Below, in pieces: positions 1 through 9,773 of a DNA stretch of 64,000 nt. Origin of the DNA: Streptomyces hyaluromycini (GTDB taxonomy: Bacteria > Actinomycetota > Actinomycetes > Streptomycetales > Streptomycetaceae); contig NZ_BCFL01000033.1 in the NCBI RefSeq assembly GCF_002217755.1, positions 1-64,000 of the forward strand, written 5' to 3'. Positions within the stretch are counted from its first letter, which is position 1. Each line of letters starts with the position of its first letter. A program made the position numbers and the translations under genes. The notes below the pieces were generated by a model, which was given only the letters and a program-made list of their open reading frames with translations, was not told the DNA's origin and ran no database searches.

Positions 1-10
1 AAATATTAAG

Positions 11-45
11 AAAAAGCCCCACACCTCACGGTGTGGGGCTTTTTC
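11..45 (-). terminator. Intrinsic terminator of the MoxR/DUF58 operon
   Basis: Perfect inverted repeat AAAAAGCCCCACACC, loop TCAC, GGTGTGGGGCTTTTT. It lies 36 bases past the DUF58 stop codon on the minus strand. The A/T tails on both sides make it usable in both directions, so it may also end a plus-strand gene lying left of the window. Confidence 0.85.
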
Positions 46-81
46 GCGTTTAAGGACCGGCCCCCGCCCGTCCTCCGAGAA

Positions 82-1391
82 TCAGAGCCGGCCCGCCGCT
101 TTCAAAGCCAGATACGCATCCGCCAATGCAGGAGCGAGATCATCAGGCGTCGCGTCCACGACAGTCACGCCGTGCCGGCGGAGTTGCTCCGCGGTCCGAT
201 GCCGTTCGCTCTGGGCCTGTGCGGCCGCCGCCGCCTCGTACACCGCGTCGGCGTTTCCACGAGCCGTCGCCATGCGGGCGACATGCGGGTCGGCCACTGA
301 AGCAAGCAGAACCGTGTGGCGTTGAGTCAGTTGGGAGAGCACGGGAAGCAAGCCCTGCTCGACCGGGGCCGTGTCGAGTGTCGTGAGCAGGACGATCAGG
401 GAACGGCGTGGAGCCGTACGCAGCGCGGTGGCGGTGAGCCCGCGGGCGTCTGTTTCGACGAGCTCGGGCTCCAGGGTGGCCATCGCGTTGACCAGGGACG
501 GGAGGACGTCACCTGCGGCGCGGCCCTGGACGAGAGCGCGGACCCGGCGGTCGTAGGCGAGGAGATCCACCCGGTCGCCCGCGCGGGACGCGAGGGCCGC
601 GAGGAGGAGCGCCGCGTCCATGGAGGCGTCCAGGCGAGGGGCGTCGCCGACTCGGCCGGCGGAAGTGCGGCCGGTGTCGAGGACGAGGAGGATGTGCCGG
701 TCGCGTTCGGGACGCCAGGTGCGTACCGCGACCGCCGACTGCCGTGCCGTGGCACGCCAGTCGATGGAGCGGGTGTCGTCGCCGGGGACGTACTCGCGCA
801 GACTGTCGAATTCCGTGCCCTCGCCTCGTGTCAGGACGCTGGTACGGCCGTCGAGTTCACGCAATCGGGCGAGTTTCGACGGCAGGTGCTTCCGGCTGGT
901 GAAGGGGGGCAGAACCCGTACAGTCCAGGGCACTTTGTGGCCGCCCTGGCGGGAGAACAGGCCGAGGGGGCCGTAGGAGCGGATTGTGACGCGGTCCGCC
1001 TGGCGGTCGCCGCGGCGGGTGGGGCGCAGGCGGGTCGTGACGCGTCGGCGTTCGCCAGGTGGGACGTCAAGACGGTGTCGTGAGGACTCGACCTCCGTGC
1101 CCGGCTGCCAGCTGCTGGGCGGCCAGCCGTCCCTGAGGCGAGCGCGGAGCGGGCGCCGGGACGGGTTGGTCACCGTGAGAGTGACGTCGGCGGTCTCGCC
1201 CAGGCGGGCGGACGTGTCGCCGGAGCGGGTCAGCGCGAGGCGTCGTACCGGGGCCGCCAGGGCGAAGTCGCAGGCGCAGGCCAGCACCAGTGGGCCGTCG
1301 ACGGCGAGGACGCCCGTCCAGCTCGGTCCCCAGATGCCGATGGGGATCGATCCGATTGCCGCGATGAGGGCGGCGCGTCCGGTGAGGGGCA

Positions 1392-1392
<1 letters not shown>
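82..1392 (-). CDS. DUF58 domain-containing protein
   Basis: 436 residues. The N-terminus has two hydrophobic segments (about residues 5-45), followed by a soluble part. The DUF58 signature FDSLREYVPGDDTRSIDW lies in the middle (about residues 195-215) and is followed by a von Willebrand-A-like fold with the LLVLDTGRTS strand. In other bacteria DUF58 proteins are encoded next to MoxR ATPases and are thought to be their partners in assembling or activating protein complexes. The ATG start overlaps the stop of the upstream MoxR gene as ATGA, so translation is probably coupled. It is the last gene of a five-gene minus-strand operon. The molecular function is not known for this family. Confidence 0.9.
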
Positions 1393-2380
<988 letters not shown>

Positions 2381-2384
<4 letters not shown>

Positions 2385-3580
2385 GGACGGCGTACCTCTC
2401 TTTCGAGGGCGTCGAGCTGGTCGGTGAGGGCGATGAGTGCCGCGTCGTCGCCGGGCGGCGGTCCGAAGAGCAGGGCCTGCAGGGCCTGTCCGTCGCCATG
2501 GAGGTGTGCGGACAGGGCGGGGAGCAGGGTCTCGGGCGCGTGTGCCTGGGAGACGGGGACGCCTACGAGGGGGGCGAGGCGGGTGCGAGCGGTGGAGCGA
2601 AGAGCGGCGGCCGCGCGGTCGCGGGCGTTCGCCTTGCGGTAGAGGCGGGCGCGGCCTTCGACGGTTTCGGAGGCGCGGATCGCCACGGGGAGTTTCTCGG
2701 GCACGAGGGGGCCGAGCCGGCGCGCCCGCCAGAAGGCGGCGAGGGCTGCGGCGATGAAGAGCTGCAGTGTGCCCCAGAGCCAGCCCGACGGAAGCAGGTC
2801 GAACAGGGATTTCTGGTCGCCGGTACCGGTGGCCGTGGCGTCGGAGAGCGAGGGGAGGTACCAGACCAGATGGGGGCGGGAGCCGAGGAGTTGGAGGGCG
2901 AGCGAGGCGTTGCCCTGCTTGTCGAGGCGGTCGTTGAGCAGGATGTCGGGCGCGCCGAGGACGACGGTGTCTCCGTTTCCGGAGGCCGCGGGGATGCGGA
3001 GCAGCGTGGCCAGGCGCTGGCTGGGGTAGCAGGTGTCGGCGTCGAGATGGGTGGTGGTGTAGCGGATGCCACCGGTGTCGGCGCTGCCCGCCCGCCGGGC
3101 CGCGGCCAGGGTGCAGTGAGGGTCGAGTGTGGACCTGATGCTGGTGGCGGGGTCGGCGGTGACGCCGGGGGCGAGCCGTTCGACGGACGAACTGCCGGCG
3201 GCGACCAGGACGGTGCGGCCGCCCGACCTGGCCGTCGACGCCCGCAGCTGGGACTGCTGATGCGGGGTCAGCAGGTCCGGGACGGCGACGAGAAGGGTGG
3301 CGTCGCGGCCGGCCGCGGCGCGTGCCTCGGCGAGGGTGGTGACCAGGCGGGTGTCCACGCCTCGGTCGGCGAGGAGTTCGGCGACGGCGCGGCTGCCGTA
3401 GGGGTCGGCGGAGCGCGGGTCCAGGTCGCCGTGCCTGCTGTCGGAGCGGATGACGGCGATGGCGACGGCCCCTGCGAGGACGAGCACCACGGCGAGGACG
3501 ATGCCCCGGGTGCGGGTCCACACCTGGCGGGTGGTGGGCGCGGTGGAGGTGGTCGGGAGGGCGGCCACGCCGGTGGTCAT
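2381..3580 (-). CDS. DUF4350 domain-containing membrane protein
   Basis: 399 residues. One membrane segment follows a short N-terminal tail (about residues 28-48, GIVLAVVLVLAGAVAIAV). A large extracytoplasmic DUF4350 region starts DPRSADPYGSRAVAELLADRG. A second membrane segment lies near residues 275-295 (LWGTLQLFIAAALAAFW), followed by a cytoplasmic tail. DUF4350 proteins are regular members of MoxR-DUF58 clusters. The ATG start overlaps the DUF4129 stop (ATGA), and its own stop overlaps the MoxR start, so it is translationally coupled at both ends. Function unknown. Confidence 0.88.
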
Positions 3581-4359
3581 TCGGCGGCTCCCTGGCGGGT
3601 GTTGTGGTCCGTGCTGTGGGCGCTGCTGGCGAGGACCGGCTTGGTGCGTTCGAGGTCGTGGTCGAGGCCGGCGATGCGCTCGTACGACGCCTGGGTCGCC
3701 CTGCGGCCGCCGTACGTCACGTCGTCGAACTCCCGGGCGGCGGCGCGCAGCCGGTCGGTGTGGGCGGGCAGGGCGCGGCCGGCCTCGTCTGCGGCCTCGT
3801 CGGCGGTGCGGCCGGGGCGGACGTCGAGCAGGGCGCGTTCCTCCAGGGCGCGGACGACGGCGCGCATGCGTTCCTGGAGGGCCTGGTTCCAGTGGCCCTG
3901 GGCGGCGTGTGCCTCGGCGGCTGCGCGGTGTTCGGCGGCGCTGCGGAGGCGGTCGTCGAACAGGGCGGCGGTGGAGGCGGGTTGGCGGCGGGGGGTGCCC
4001 AGGCGCCACCACAGGGCACCCAGGACGGCGATGACGGCCAGGACCACGACGACCAGGCCCAGTGCGCCTCCGGGCGTCGCGGACGCGGCGGCGGCGAGCA
4101 GGCGGTCCACCCAGTCCAGGACGGCGTTCAGGGCGCGCTGGAACAGCCCGGGGTCGTTCTCGTGGTACATCCGCTTGGACAGTTCACGCCGTGCCGCTTC
4201 CCGCGCGGGGTCGCGTGGGATGGTCACGGGCGGTTGGTCGCCCGAGCCGGTCAGCGTCAGCAGGGCGGTGTCCCGGGCCCGCAGCAGGCCTCGTACGGCC
4301 TCGTCGGCGGCGCGTGGCAGTGCTGCGGGCACCGCTGTGATTCCCCCCGTCGGACTCAC
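3577..4359 (-). CDS. DUF4129 domain-containing membrane protein
   Basis: 260 residues from a GTG start that has a GGGGAG ribosome site about 8 bases upstream and follows the previous stop by 4 bases. An in-frame ATG at 4413 would overlap the upstream gene by 50 bases and is less likely. One membrane segment (about residues 88-110, ALGLVVVVLAVIAVLGALWW) precedes a C-terminal DUF4129 region that ends in the cytoplasm. DUF4129 often accompanies transglutaminase-like, MoxR and DUF58 genes. Third gene from the end of the operon; role unknown. Confidence 0.85.
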   Translation of the reverse strand: MSPTGGITAVPAALPRAADEAVRGLLRARDTALLTLTGSGDQPPVTIPRDPAREAARRELSKRMYHENDPGLFQRALNAVLDWVDRLLAAAASATPGGALGLVVVVLAVIAVLGALWWRLGTPRRQPASTAALFDDRLRSAAEHRAAAEAHAAQGHWNQALQERMRAVVRALEERALLDVRPGRTADEAADEAGRALPAHTDRLRAAAREFDDVTYGGRRATQASYERIAGLDHDLERTKPVLASSAHSTDHNTRQGAAE

Positions 4360-4363
4360 CGCA

Positions 4364-5752
4364 TCAGCTCCCCGGGACGGTGCCGGGGGTGCCGGCGCCG
4401 TAGTTCTCGACACCGGCGGCGCGGGCCAGTTCGAGATCGAGGGCCTCGCGGCGGATGCGCTGGTCGATGTAGAGGAGCACGGTGACGCCCGCGTTGATCG
4501 GGAAGGTGAGCATGGAGCCGATCACCGAGCCGATCCCGGTGATGATGAGGAACGTCCAGCCGTAGTCGGCGTTGGTGTTCTCGAGGAAGCCGGTCAGGCC
4601 GTGGCCGCTGGAGTAGGCCCCGAGCAGGGTGAAGGGGACCACGGCGAGCGACGAGACGATGTTGGCGATGATCGAGGCGAGGAACTGGATGCCGAAGACC
4701 CGCCACCAGGAGCCGCGGACGAGCTTGGTGGAGCGGCCCAGCGACTTGGTGATGCTCTGCTTCTCCAGCATCAGGGCGGGCGAGGCCAGGGAGAAGCGGA
4801 CCATCAGCCACACGGTGACGATGGCACCGGCGAGGATGCCGAGGACGAGCAGGGCGGCGATGGCGCCCCCGGGGCCGCCGGCGATCGCGACGACGATGCC
4901 GGGCAGTGCGCCGACGAGCAGGATGCCGACCGCGATGAGCCCGGTCAGGATGATGAGGCCGAACAGCTTGAGGACCTGCGGGCGGGCGTCGCGCCAGGCC
5001 TCGCCGATGGTGACGGACTTGCCGAGCACGGCGCGGCTGGTGACGGTCGTCAGCAGGGCTGTCGCGATGATGGTGCCGACCAGGGTGATCAGCAGGACGG
5101 CGCCCGAGCTGAGCGCGACCTCGCCCGCGGCGCGGCTGATCTCGGTGAGGGAGGCGCTCGGGTCGTTGAGGGCGTCGGTGGTCTCGGTGTCGTTCAGGAC
5201 GAGGCCCTGGAGGAGGATCACCGCGACCTCGGTGACGACGGCGACCGTCAGCGAGATGCCGAGGACCGTGCGCCAGTAGGTGCGCATGGTGGAGACGGCG
5301 CCGTCGAGGATCTCGCCGACGCCGAGCGGGCGGAGCGGGATCACGCCGGGTTTGGCGGCGGGCGGGGGGCCGCCCCAGCCGCCGCCCCAGGCTCCGTATC
5401 CGCCGGGCGGGCCGTATCCGCCGGGGCCTCCGTAGCCGCCACCAGGCCCGCCGGGGCCCCCGTAGCCTCCGTAACCGCCGCCGGGGGGCCGGCCGCCCCA
5501 GCCGGGGCCGGGGGGTGGGGGCGGCGGTGCCTGGCCTGGTGCCGGGGCGCCGGTGGGCGTGGACCACTGGCCGGGCGGCGGCTGCTCCCTGGACCACTGC
5601 GAGCCGGGGCCTTGCGGATCCGGGCCCGGCTGATCGGCGGGCTGTTCGGCAGGCCCTGCGGGGACGGGGCGGTCGGCAGGGGCGGACGCGCCGGGTTCCC
5701 GCCCGTCGGACGGGTCGGATCCGGGCGAGGCCCAGCCCGGAGTGTCGTTCAT
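4364..5752 (-). CDS. Multi-pass membrane protein with Pro/Gly/Tyr-rich N-terminus
   Basis: 462 residues. The first 150 are low-complexity Pro/Gly/Gln/Tyr (repeats like GGYGGPGG), a disordered cytoplasmic tail. The rest holds about six membrane helices with long amphipathic loops, for example GEILDGAVSTMRTYW before the first. This resembles the membrane domain found fused to some glycerophosphodiester phosphodiesterases (DUF7544/7847-like), but no phosphodiesterase domain is present. It is the first gene of the minus-strand operon ending in DUF58 and is divergent from mtnA. Function unknown; a scaffold for the MoxR-DUF58 complex would be a guess. Confidence 0.85.
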   Translation of the reverse strand: MNDTPGWASPGSDPSDGREPGASAPADRPVPAGPAEQPADQPGPDPQGPGSQWSREQPPPGQWSTPTGAPAPGQAPPPPPPGPGWGGRPPGGGYGGYGGPGGPGGGYGGPGGYGPPGGYGAWGGGWGGPPPAAKPGVIPLRPLGVGEILDGAVSTMRTYWRTVLGISLTVAVVTEVAVILLQGLVLNDTETTDALNDPSASLTEISRAAGEVALSSGAVLLITLVGTIIATALLTTVTSRAVLGKSVTIGEAWRDARPQVLKLFGLIILTGLIAVGILLVGALPGIVVAIAGGPGGAIAALLVLGILAGAIVTVWLMVRFSLASPALMLEKQSITKSLGRSTKLVRGSWWRVFGIQFLASIIANIVSSLAVVPFTLLGAYSSGHGLTGFLENTNADYGWTFLIITGIGSVIGSMLTFPINAGVTVLLYIDQRIRREALDLELARAAGVENYGAGTPGTVPGS

Positions 5753-5892
5753 CGAAGCTCCTTCACGGTGCCCGTCCGCGGTCGCGGCGGCAGGTTGGCT
5801 GCCATCGTGCCATGGGGTGGGCGCCCAGTGACCGGCCGCGGTAGAGGCTGCGCACCTTCAATTGTCCGCCGGATACGGGGCAGACTGACCGC

Positions 5893-7035
5893 ATGGCTGA
5901 TCAGTACGCGCGAACCGGTGAGGACAAGCGGTCGACGGGAATGCCAGTGATCCGGTGGGAGGAGCCGCCCGAAGGTCCTGTCGTGGTCCTTCTCGACCAG
6001 ACGAGACTGCCGACCGAGGAGGTCGAGCGGGTGTGCACGGACGCGTCGGCGCTGGTGGAGGCGATCCGTTCGCTCGCGGTGCGCGGTGCGCCGCTGCTCG
6101 GGATAGCGGGGGCGTACGGCGTCGCGCTCGCCGCCGCGCGGGGCTTCGATGTGGACGAGGCCGCGGTGGCGCTGTCGGGCGCCCGGCCGACGGCGGTGAA
6201 TCTGTCCGTCGGGGTGCGCAGGGCGGCGTCGGCGTACCGCTCCGCTCTGGCCGAGGGCGGTGACACCGGGGCGGCGGCCGCGGCGGCGCTGGTTGCGGCG
6301 CGGGCGCTGCACCGGGAGGATGCCGAGGCCAGCGCCCGGATGGCCGAGCACGGCCTGGCGCTGCTGGACGAGTTGCTGCCCGGCGGAGGGCACCGGATCC
6401 TGACCCATTGCAACACCGGTTCGCTGGTGTCGGGAGGGGAGGGCACGGCGTTCGCGGTGGCGCTCCAGGCGCATCGGGCGGGACGCTTGCGACGGCTCTG
6501 GGTGGACGAAACGCGTCCGTTGCTGCAAGGTGCTCGCCTGACGGCATACGAGGCGGCTCGCAGCGGCATGGCGTACACCTTGCTCACCGACAACGCGGCC
6601 GGTTCGCTGTTCGCGGCGGGGGAGGTGGACGCCGTGCTGATCGGGGCGGACCGGATCGCGGCCGACGGATCGGTGGCGAACAAGGTGGGGAGCTATCCGC
6701 TCGCGGTGCTCGCGCGGTACCACCATGTTCCGTTCATCGTGGTGGCGCCGGTGACGACGGTTGATCCGGAGACACCGGACGGGGCATCCATCGAGGTCGA
6801 ACAGCGCCCCGGATACGAGGTGACCGAGGTCACAGCACCACAGGTGCCAGTGGCGGGAGCGGGAGGCGGGATTCCGGTGGCACCCCTGGGGACCCAGGCG
6901 TACAACCCGGCGTTCGACGTGACGCCGCCCGAGTTGGTGACGGCGATCGTCACCGAGGAAGGCGCCGTTTCGCCCGTGACGGCTGAGGCACTTGCCGAGC
7001 TGTGTGCCAGGTCACGCCAGGTAACGATTAGCTAA
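5893..7035 (+). CDS. mtnA: S-methyl-5-thioribose-1-phosphate isomerase
   Basis: 380 residues. It converts methylthioribose-1-phosphate to methylthioribulose-1-phosphate in the methionine salvage pathway (cytoplasm). Family motifs are visible: RGAPLLGIAGAYG, the catalytic-cysteine strand ILTHCNTGSL, and GADRIAADGSVANKVGSYPLAVLA containing the catalytic aspartate. The fold is the eIF2B alpha/beta/delta type. The ATG at 5893 is taken as start, with a second in-frame ATG at 5941. mtrA begins 4 bases after its stop, and its last codons carry a tandem repeat that may belong to the mtrA control region. Confidence 0.95.
   Translation: MADQYARTGEDKRSTGMPVIRWEEPPEGPVVVLLDQTRLPTEEVERVCTDASALVEAIRSLAVRGAPLLGIAGAYGVALAAARGFDVDEAAVALSGARPTAVNLSVGVRRAASAYRSALAEGGDTGAAAAAALVAARALHREDAEASARMAEHGLALLDELLPGGGHRILTHCNTGSLVSGGEGTAFAVALQAHRAGRLRRLWVDETRPLLQGARLTAYEAARSGMAYTLLTDNAAGSLFAAGEVDAVLIGADRIAADGSVANKVGSYPLAVLARYHHVPFIVVAPVTTVDPETPDGASIEVEQRPGYEVTEVTAPQVPVAGAGGGIPVAPLGTQAYNPAFDVTPPELVTAIVTEEGAVSPVTAEALAELCARSRQVTIS
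7006..7025 (+). promoter_or_regulatory. Tandem 10-bp direct repeat before mtrA (candidate MtrA site)
   Basis: GCCAGGTCAC is followed at once by GCCAGGTAAC, 9 of 10 identical, 15 bases ahead of the mtrA start and inside the end of mtnA. MtrA-family regulators bind direct repeats with GTNAC-like cores and can control their own gene. Assignment is by position and pattern only. Confidence 0.4.
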
Positions 7036-7039
7036 TGGG

Positions 7040-7729
7040 ATGATGTCGTTTATGAAGGGACGAGTCCTTGTCGTCGACGACGACACCGCACTGGCCGAGA
7101 TGCTCGGCATCGTGCTGCGTGGTGAAGGTTTTGAGCCGTCTTTCGTAGCCGACGGCGACAAGGCGCTGGCCGCTTTCCGTGAGACCAAGCCCGACCTGGT
7201 GCTCCTGGACCTGATGCTGCCCGGTCGGGACGGTATCGAGGTGTGCCGTCTGATCAGGGCGGAGTCCGGGGTGCCGATCGTGATGCTCACGGCGAAGAGC
7301 GACACCGTCGACGTGGTCGTGGGCCTGGAGTCGGGCGCGGACGACTACATCGTGAAGCCGTTCAAGCCGAAGGAGCTGGTGGCCCGGATCCGGGCCAGGC
7401 TGCGGAGGTCGGAAGAGCCGGCGCCGGAGCAGCTCGCCATAGGTGACCTGGTCATCGACGTGGCCGGGCACTCGGTGAAGCGGGAGGGGCAGTCGATCGC
7501 GCTGACCCCGCTGGAGTTCGACCTGCTGGTCGCGCTCGCCCGCAAGCCGTGGCAGGTGTTCACGCGCGAGGTGCTCCTGGAGCAGGTCTGGGGCTACCGG
7601 CACGCGGCGGACACCCGCCTCGTCAACGTTCACGTCCAGCGGCTGCGCTCCAAGGTCGAGAAGGACCCGGAGCGGCCGGAGATCGTGGTGACCGTCCGTG
7701 GTGTCGGATACAAGGCGGGACCGAGCTGA
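7040..7729 (+). CDS. mtrA: Response regulator MtrA
   Basis: 229 residues, OmpR/PhoB type. The receiver domain (about 6-120) has the acidic pair VVDDD, phospho-acceptor Asp57 in LVLLDLMLPG, and the VKPF lysine loop. A C-terminal winged helix (about 130-227) ends VVTVRGVGYKAG. MtrA is the essential or global actinobacterial regulator of envelope, division and, in Streptomyces, development and antibiotic genes. It is followed immediately by its kinase mtrB and the accessory lipoprotein lpqB, the standard actinobacterial order. Three possible ATG starts (7040, 7043, 7052) are in frame; 7040 gives the length I recall for other Streptomyces. Confidence 0.97.
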   Translation: MMSFMKGRVLVVDDDTALAEMLGIVLRGEGFEPSFVADGDKALAAFRETKPDLVLLDLMLPGRDGIEVCRLIRAESGVPIVMLTAKSDTVDVVVGLESGADDYIVKPFKPKELVARIRARLRRSEEPAPEQLAIGDLVIDVAGHSVKREGQSIALTPLEFDLLVALARKPWQVFTREVLLEQVWGYRHAADTRLVNVHVQRLRSKVEKDPERPEIVVTVRGVGYKAGPS

Positions 7730-7730
7730 C

Positions 7731-9773
7731 ATGTCCGGGGACAGTGCCGCTTCGGCCCCCGGCCGGTCCGGGGACCGTCCGGAGCGGCCTGTCGGCGGGA
7801 AACGGCTTGCGAAGCGCTGGCGGCTGCTCTTCGAGGGCGGACTGCTCCAGGGCGGGGTCCAGGGCAGCCCGGTGCTGCGCCTGTTCATGCGCTGGGTGCG
7901 GCGGCCGCTGCTGCCGGTCATGCGGCTGTGGCGGCGCAACATCCAGCTCAAGGTCGTCGTCACGACCCTGCTGATGTCGCTGGGCGTCGTACTGCTGCTC
8001 GGCTTCGTCGTCATCGGGCAGGTGCGCAACGGCCTGCTCGACGCCAAGGTGAAGGCCTCGCAGAGCCAGGCCACCGGCGGTTTCGCGGTGGCCAAGCAGA
8101 AGGCCGACGAGGCCGCGACCGGCGCCGGTGACACCGCCGGGACGACGGGCGGACGGCAGTCGCAGAACCTCACCTCGTGGATGAGCGACCTCGTGGAGTC
8201 CCTGTCCAGCGGTGGCCAGGGCGCCTTCGACGTGGTGACGCTGCCCGCGGGCGACAACAACGGCGGCGGCGGTCGCGGGCCGCGGGCCTCCGGTCAGGTC
8301 GACCCGACGGCCAGCGTGCCCGACGACCTGCGCACGCGGATCAACGGCAGTGCCACTGCGGCGCAGAGCTACACGCGGATCATCTACACGGACGACAAGG
8401 AGTCGCAGCCTGCTCTGGTCATCGGCAAGCAGGTCAACGACCCGAACAACGACCCGTACGAGCTGTACTACCTCTTCCCGCTCACCCAGGAGGAGAAGTC
8501 CCTCAGCCTGGTGAAGGGCACGCTGGCGACCGCCGGACTGTTCGTCGTCGTACTCCTCGGGGCCATCGCCTGGCTCGTGGTGCGTCAGGTCGTCACGCCT
8601 GTGCGGATGGCGGCCGGGATCGCCGAGCGGCTGTCTGCGGGGCGCCTCCAGGAGCGGATGAAGGTCACCGGCGAGGACGACATCGCGCGGCTCGGCGAAG
8701 CCTTCAACAAGATGGCGCAGAACCTCCAGCTGAAGATCCAGCAGCTGGAGGACCTGTCGCGGATGCAGCGCCGGTTCGTGTCCGACGTCTCGCACGAGCT
8801 GCGGACGCCGTTGACGACCGTGCGGATGGCGGCCGACGTCATCCACGAGGCGCGTGAGGACTTCGACCCGGTGACCGCGCGGTCCGCGGAACTCCTCGCC
8901 GACCAGGTGGACCGGTTCGAGTCGCTGCTGTCCGACCTGCTGGAGATCAGCCGGTTCGACGCGGGCGCGGCGGCGCTGGAGGCCGAGCCGATAGACCTCA
9001 GGGAGGTCGTGCGGCGGGTGGTCAGCGGGGCCGAGCCGCTCGCGGAGCGCAAGGGCACGCACATACGCGTGGTCGGCGACCTGCAGCCCGTGGTGGCCGA
9101 GGCGGACGCCCGGCGGGTGGAGCGGGTGCTGCGCAACCTCGTCGTCAACGCCGTGGAGCACGGCGAGGGCAAGGACGTCGTCGTCAAGCTGGCGGCGGCC
9201 GGCGGCGCGGTCGCGGTCGCGGTGCGCGACTACGGCATCGGGCTCAAGCCGGGCGAGGCCACCCGGGTGTTCAGCCGCTTCTGGCGGGCGGACCCGGCAC
9301 GCGCGCGTACCACCGGGGGTACCGGTCTGGGGCTTTCGATCGCCCTGGAGGACGCGCGACTGCACGGCGGCTGGCTGCAGGCGTGGGGGGAGCCGGGCGG
9401 CGGTTCGCAGTTCCGGCTGACGCTGCCGAGGACCGCGGACGAGCCACTGCGGGGTTCGCCGATACCCCTGGAGCCCAAGGACTCCCGGCGCAACCGGGGG
9501 CTCGACGGCGCCGGCCTGCCGGGCGGCGGCGAGGACAAGCGGGCGACGGTACCGGTGCAGCCCGGCGGCCAGGCGTCGCCGCTGGCGCCGATGCCGCAGC
9601 GGCTGGCCGGCGTGGCGCCCACGGCCGACCCGACCGCGCTGCCCGGCAACGGCGCGCGCGTGGTGCCCCGGCCGGCCCAGGGCGCACGGCGTCAGGAGGG
9701 CGCGCCCGAGACCGGCCAGGCCGGCGGGGCGGACGAGTCGAACAAGCCAGGGGAGGCATTTCGTGGGCGCTGA
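7731..9773 (+). CDS. mtrB: Sensor histidine kinase MtrB
   Basis: 680 residues. The long basic cytoplasmic N-terminus is followed by membrane helix 1 (about 75-97), an extracellular sensor region to about residue 260, membrane helix 2 (about 265-287), a HAMP domain, and HisKA with phospho-acceptor His355 in SDVSHELRTPL. The ATPase domain shows the N box NLVVNAVEHG, G1 DYGIGL and G2 GGTGLGLSIA. A Pro/Gly-rich C-terminal tail of about 115 residues follows and is unusual for kinases. The ATG lies one base after the mtrA stop. It phosphorylates MtrA; LpqB is known in actinobacteria to modulate it from outside. Confidence 0.96.
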   Translation: MSGDSAASAPGRSGDRPERPVGGKRLAKRWRLLFEGGLLQGGVQGSPVLRLFMRWVRRPLLPVMRLWRRNIQLKVVVTTLLMSLGVVLLLGFVVIGQVRNGLLDAKVKASQSQATGGFAVAKQKADEAATGAGDTAGTTGGRQSQNLTSWMSDLVESLSSGGQGAFDVVTLPAGDNNGGGGRGPRASGQVDPTASVPDDLRTRINGSATAAQSYTRIIYTDDKESQPALVIGKQVNDPNNDPYELYYLFPLTQEEKSLSLVKGTLATAGLFVVVLLGAIAWLVVRQVVTPVRMAAGIAERLSAGRLQERMKVTGEDDIARLGEAFNKMAQNLQLKIQQLEDLSRMQRRFVSDVSHELRTPLTTVRMAADVIHEAREDFDPVTARSAELLADQVDRFESLLSDLLEISRFDAGAAALEAEPIDLREVVRRVVSGAEPLAERKGTHIRVVGDLQPVVAEADARRVERVLRNLVVNAVEHGEGKDVVVKLAAAGGAVAVAVRDYGIGLKPGEATRVFSRFWRADPARARTTGGTGLGLSIALEDARLHGGWLQAWGEPGGGSQFRLTLPRTADEPLRGSPIPLEPKDSRRNRGLDGAGLPGGGEDKRATVPVQPGGQASPLAPMPQRLAGVAPTADPTALPGNGARVVPRPAQGARRQEGAPETGQAGGADESNKPGEAFRGR

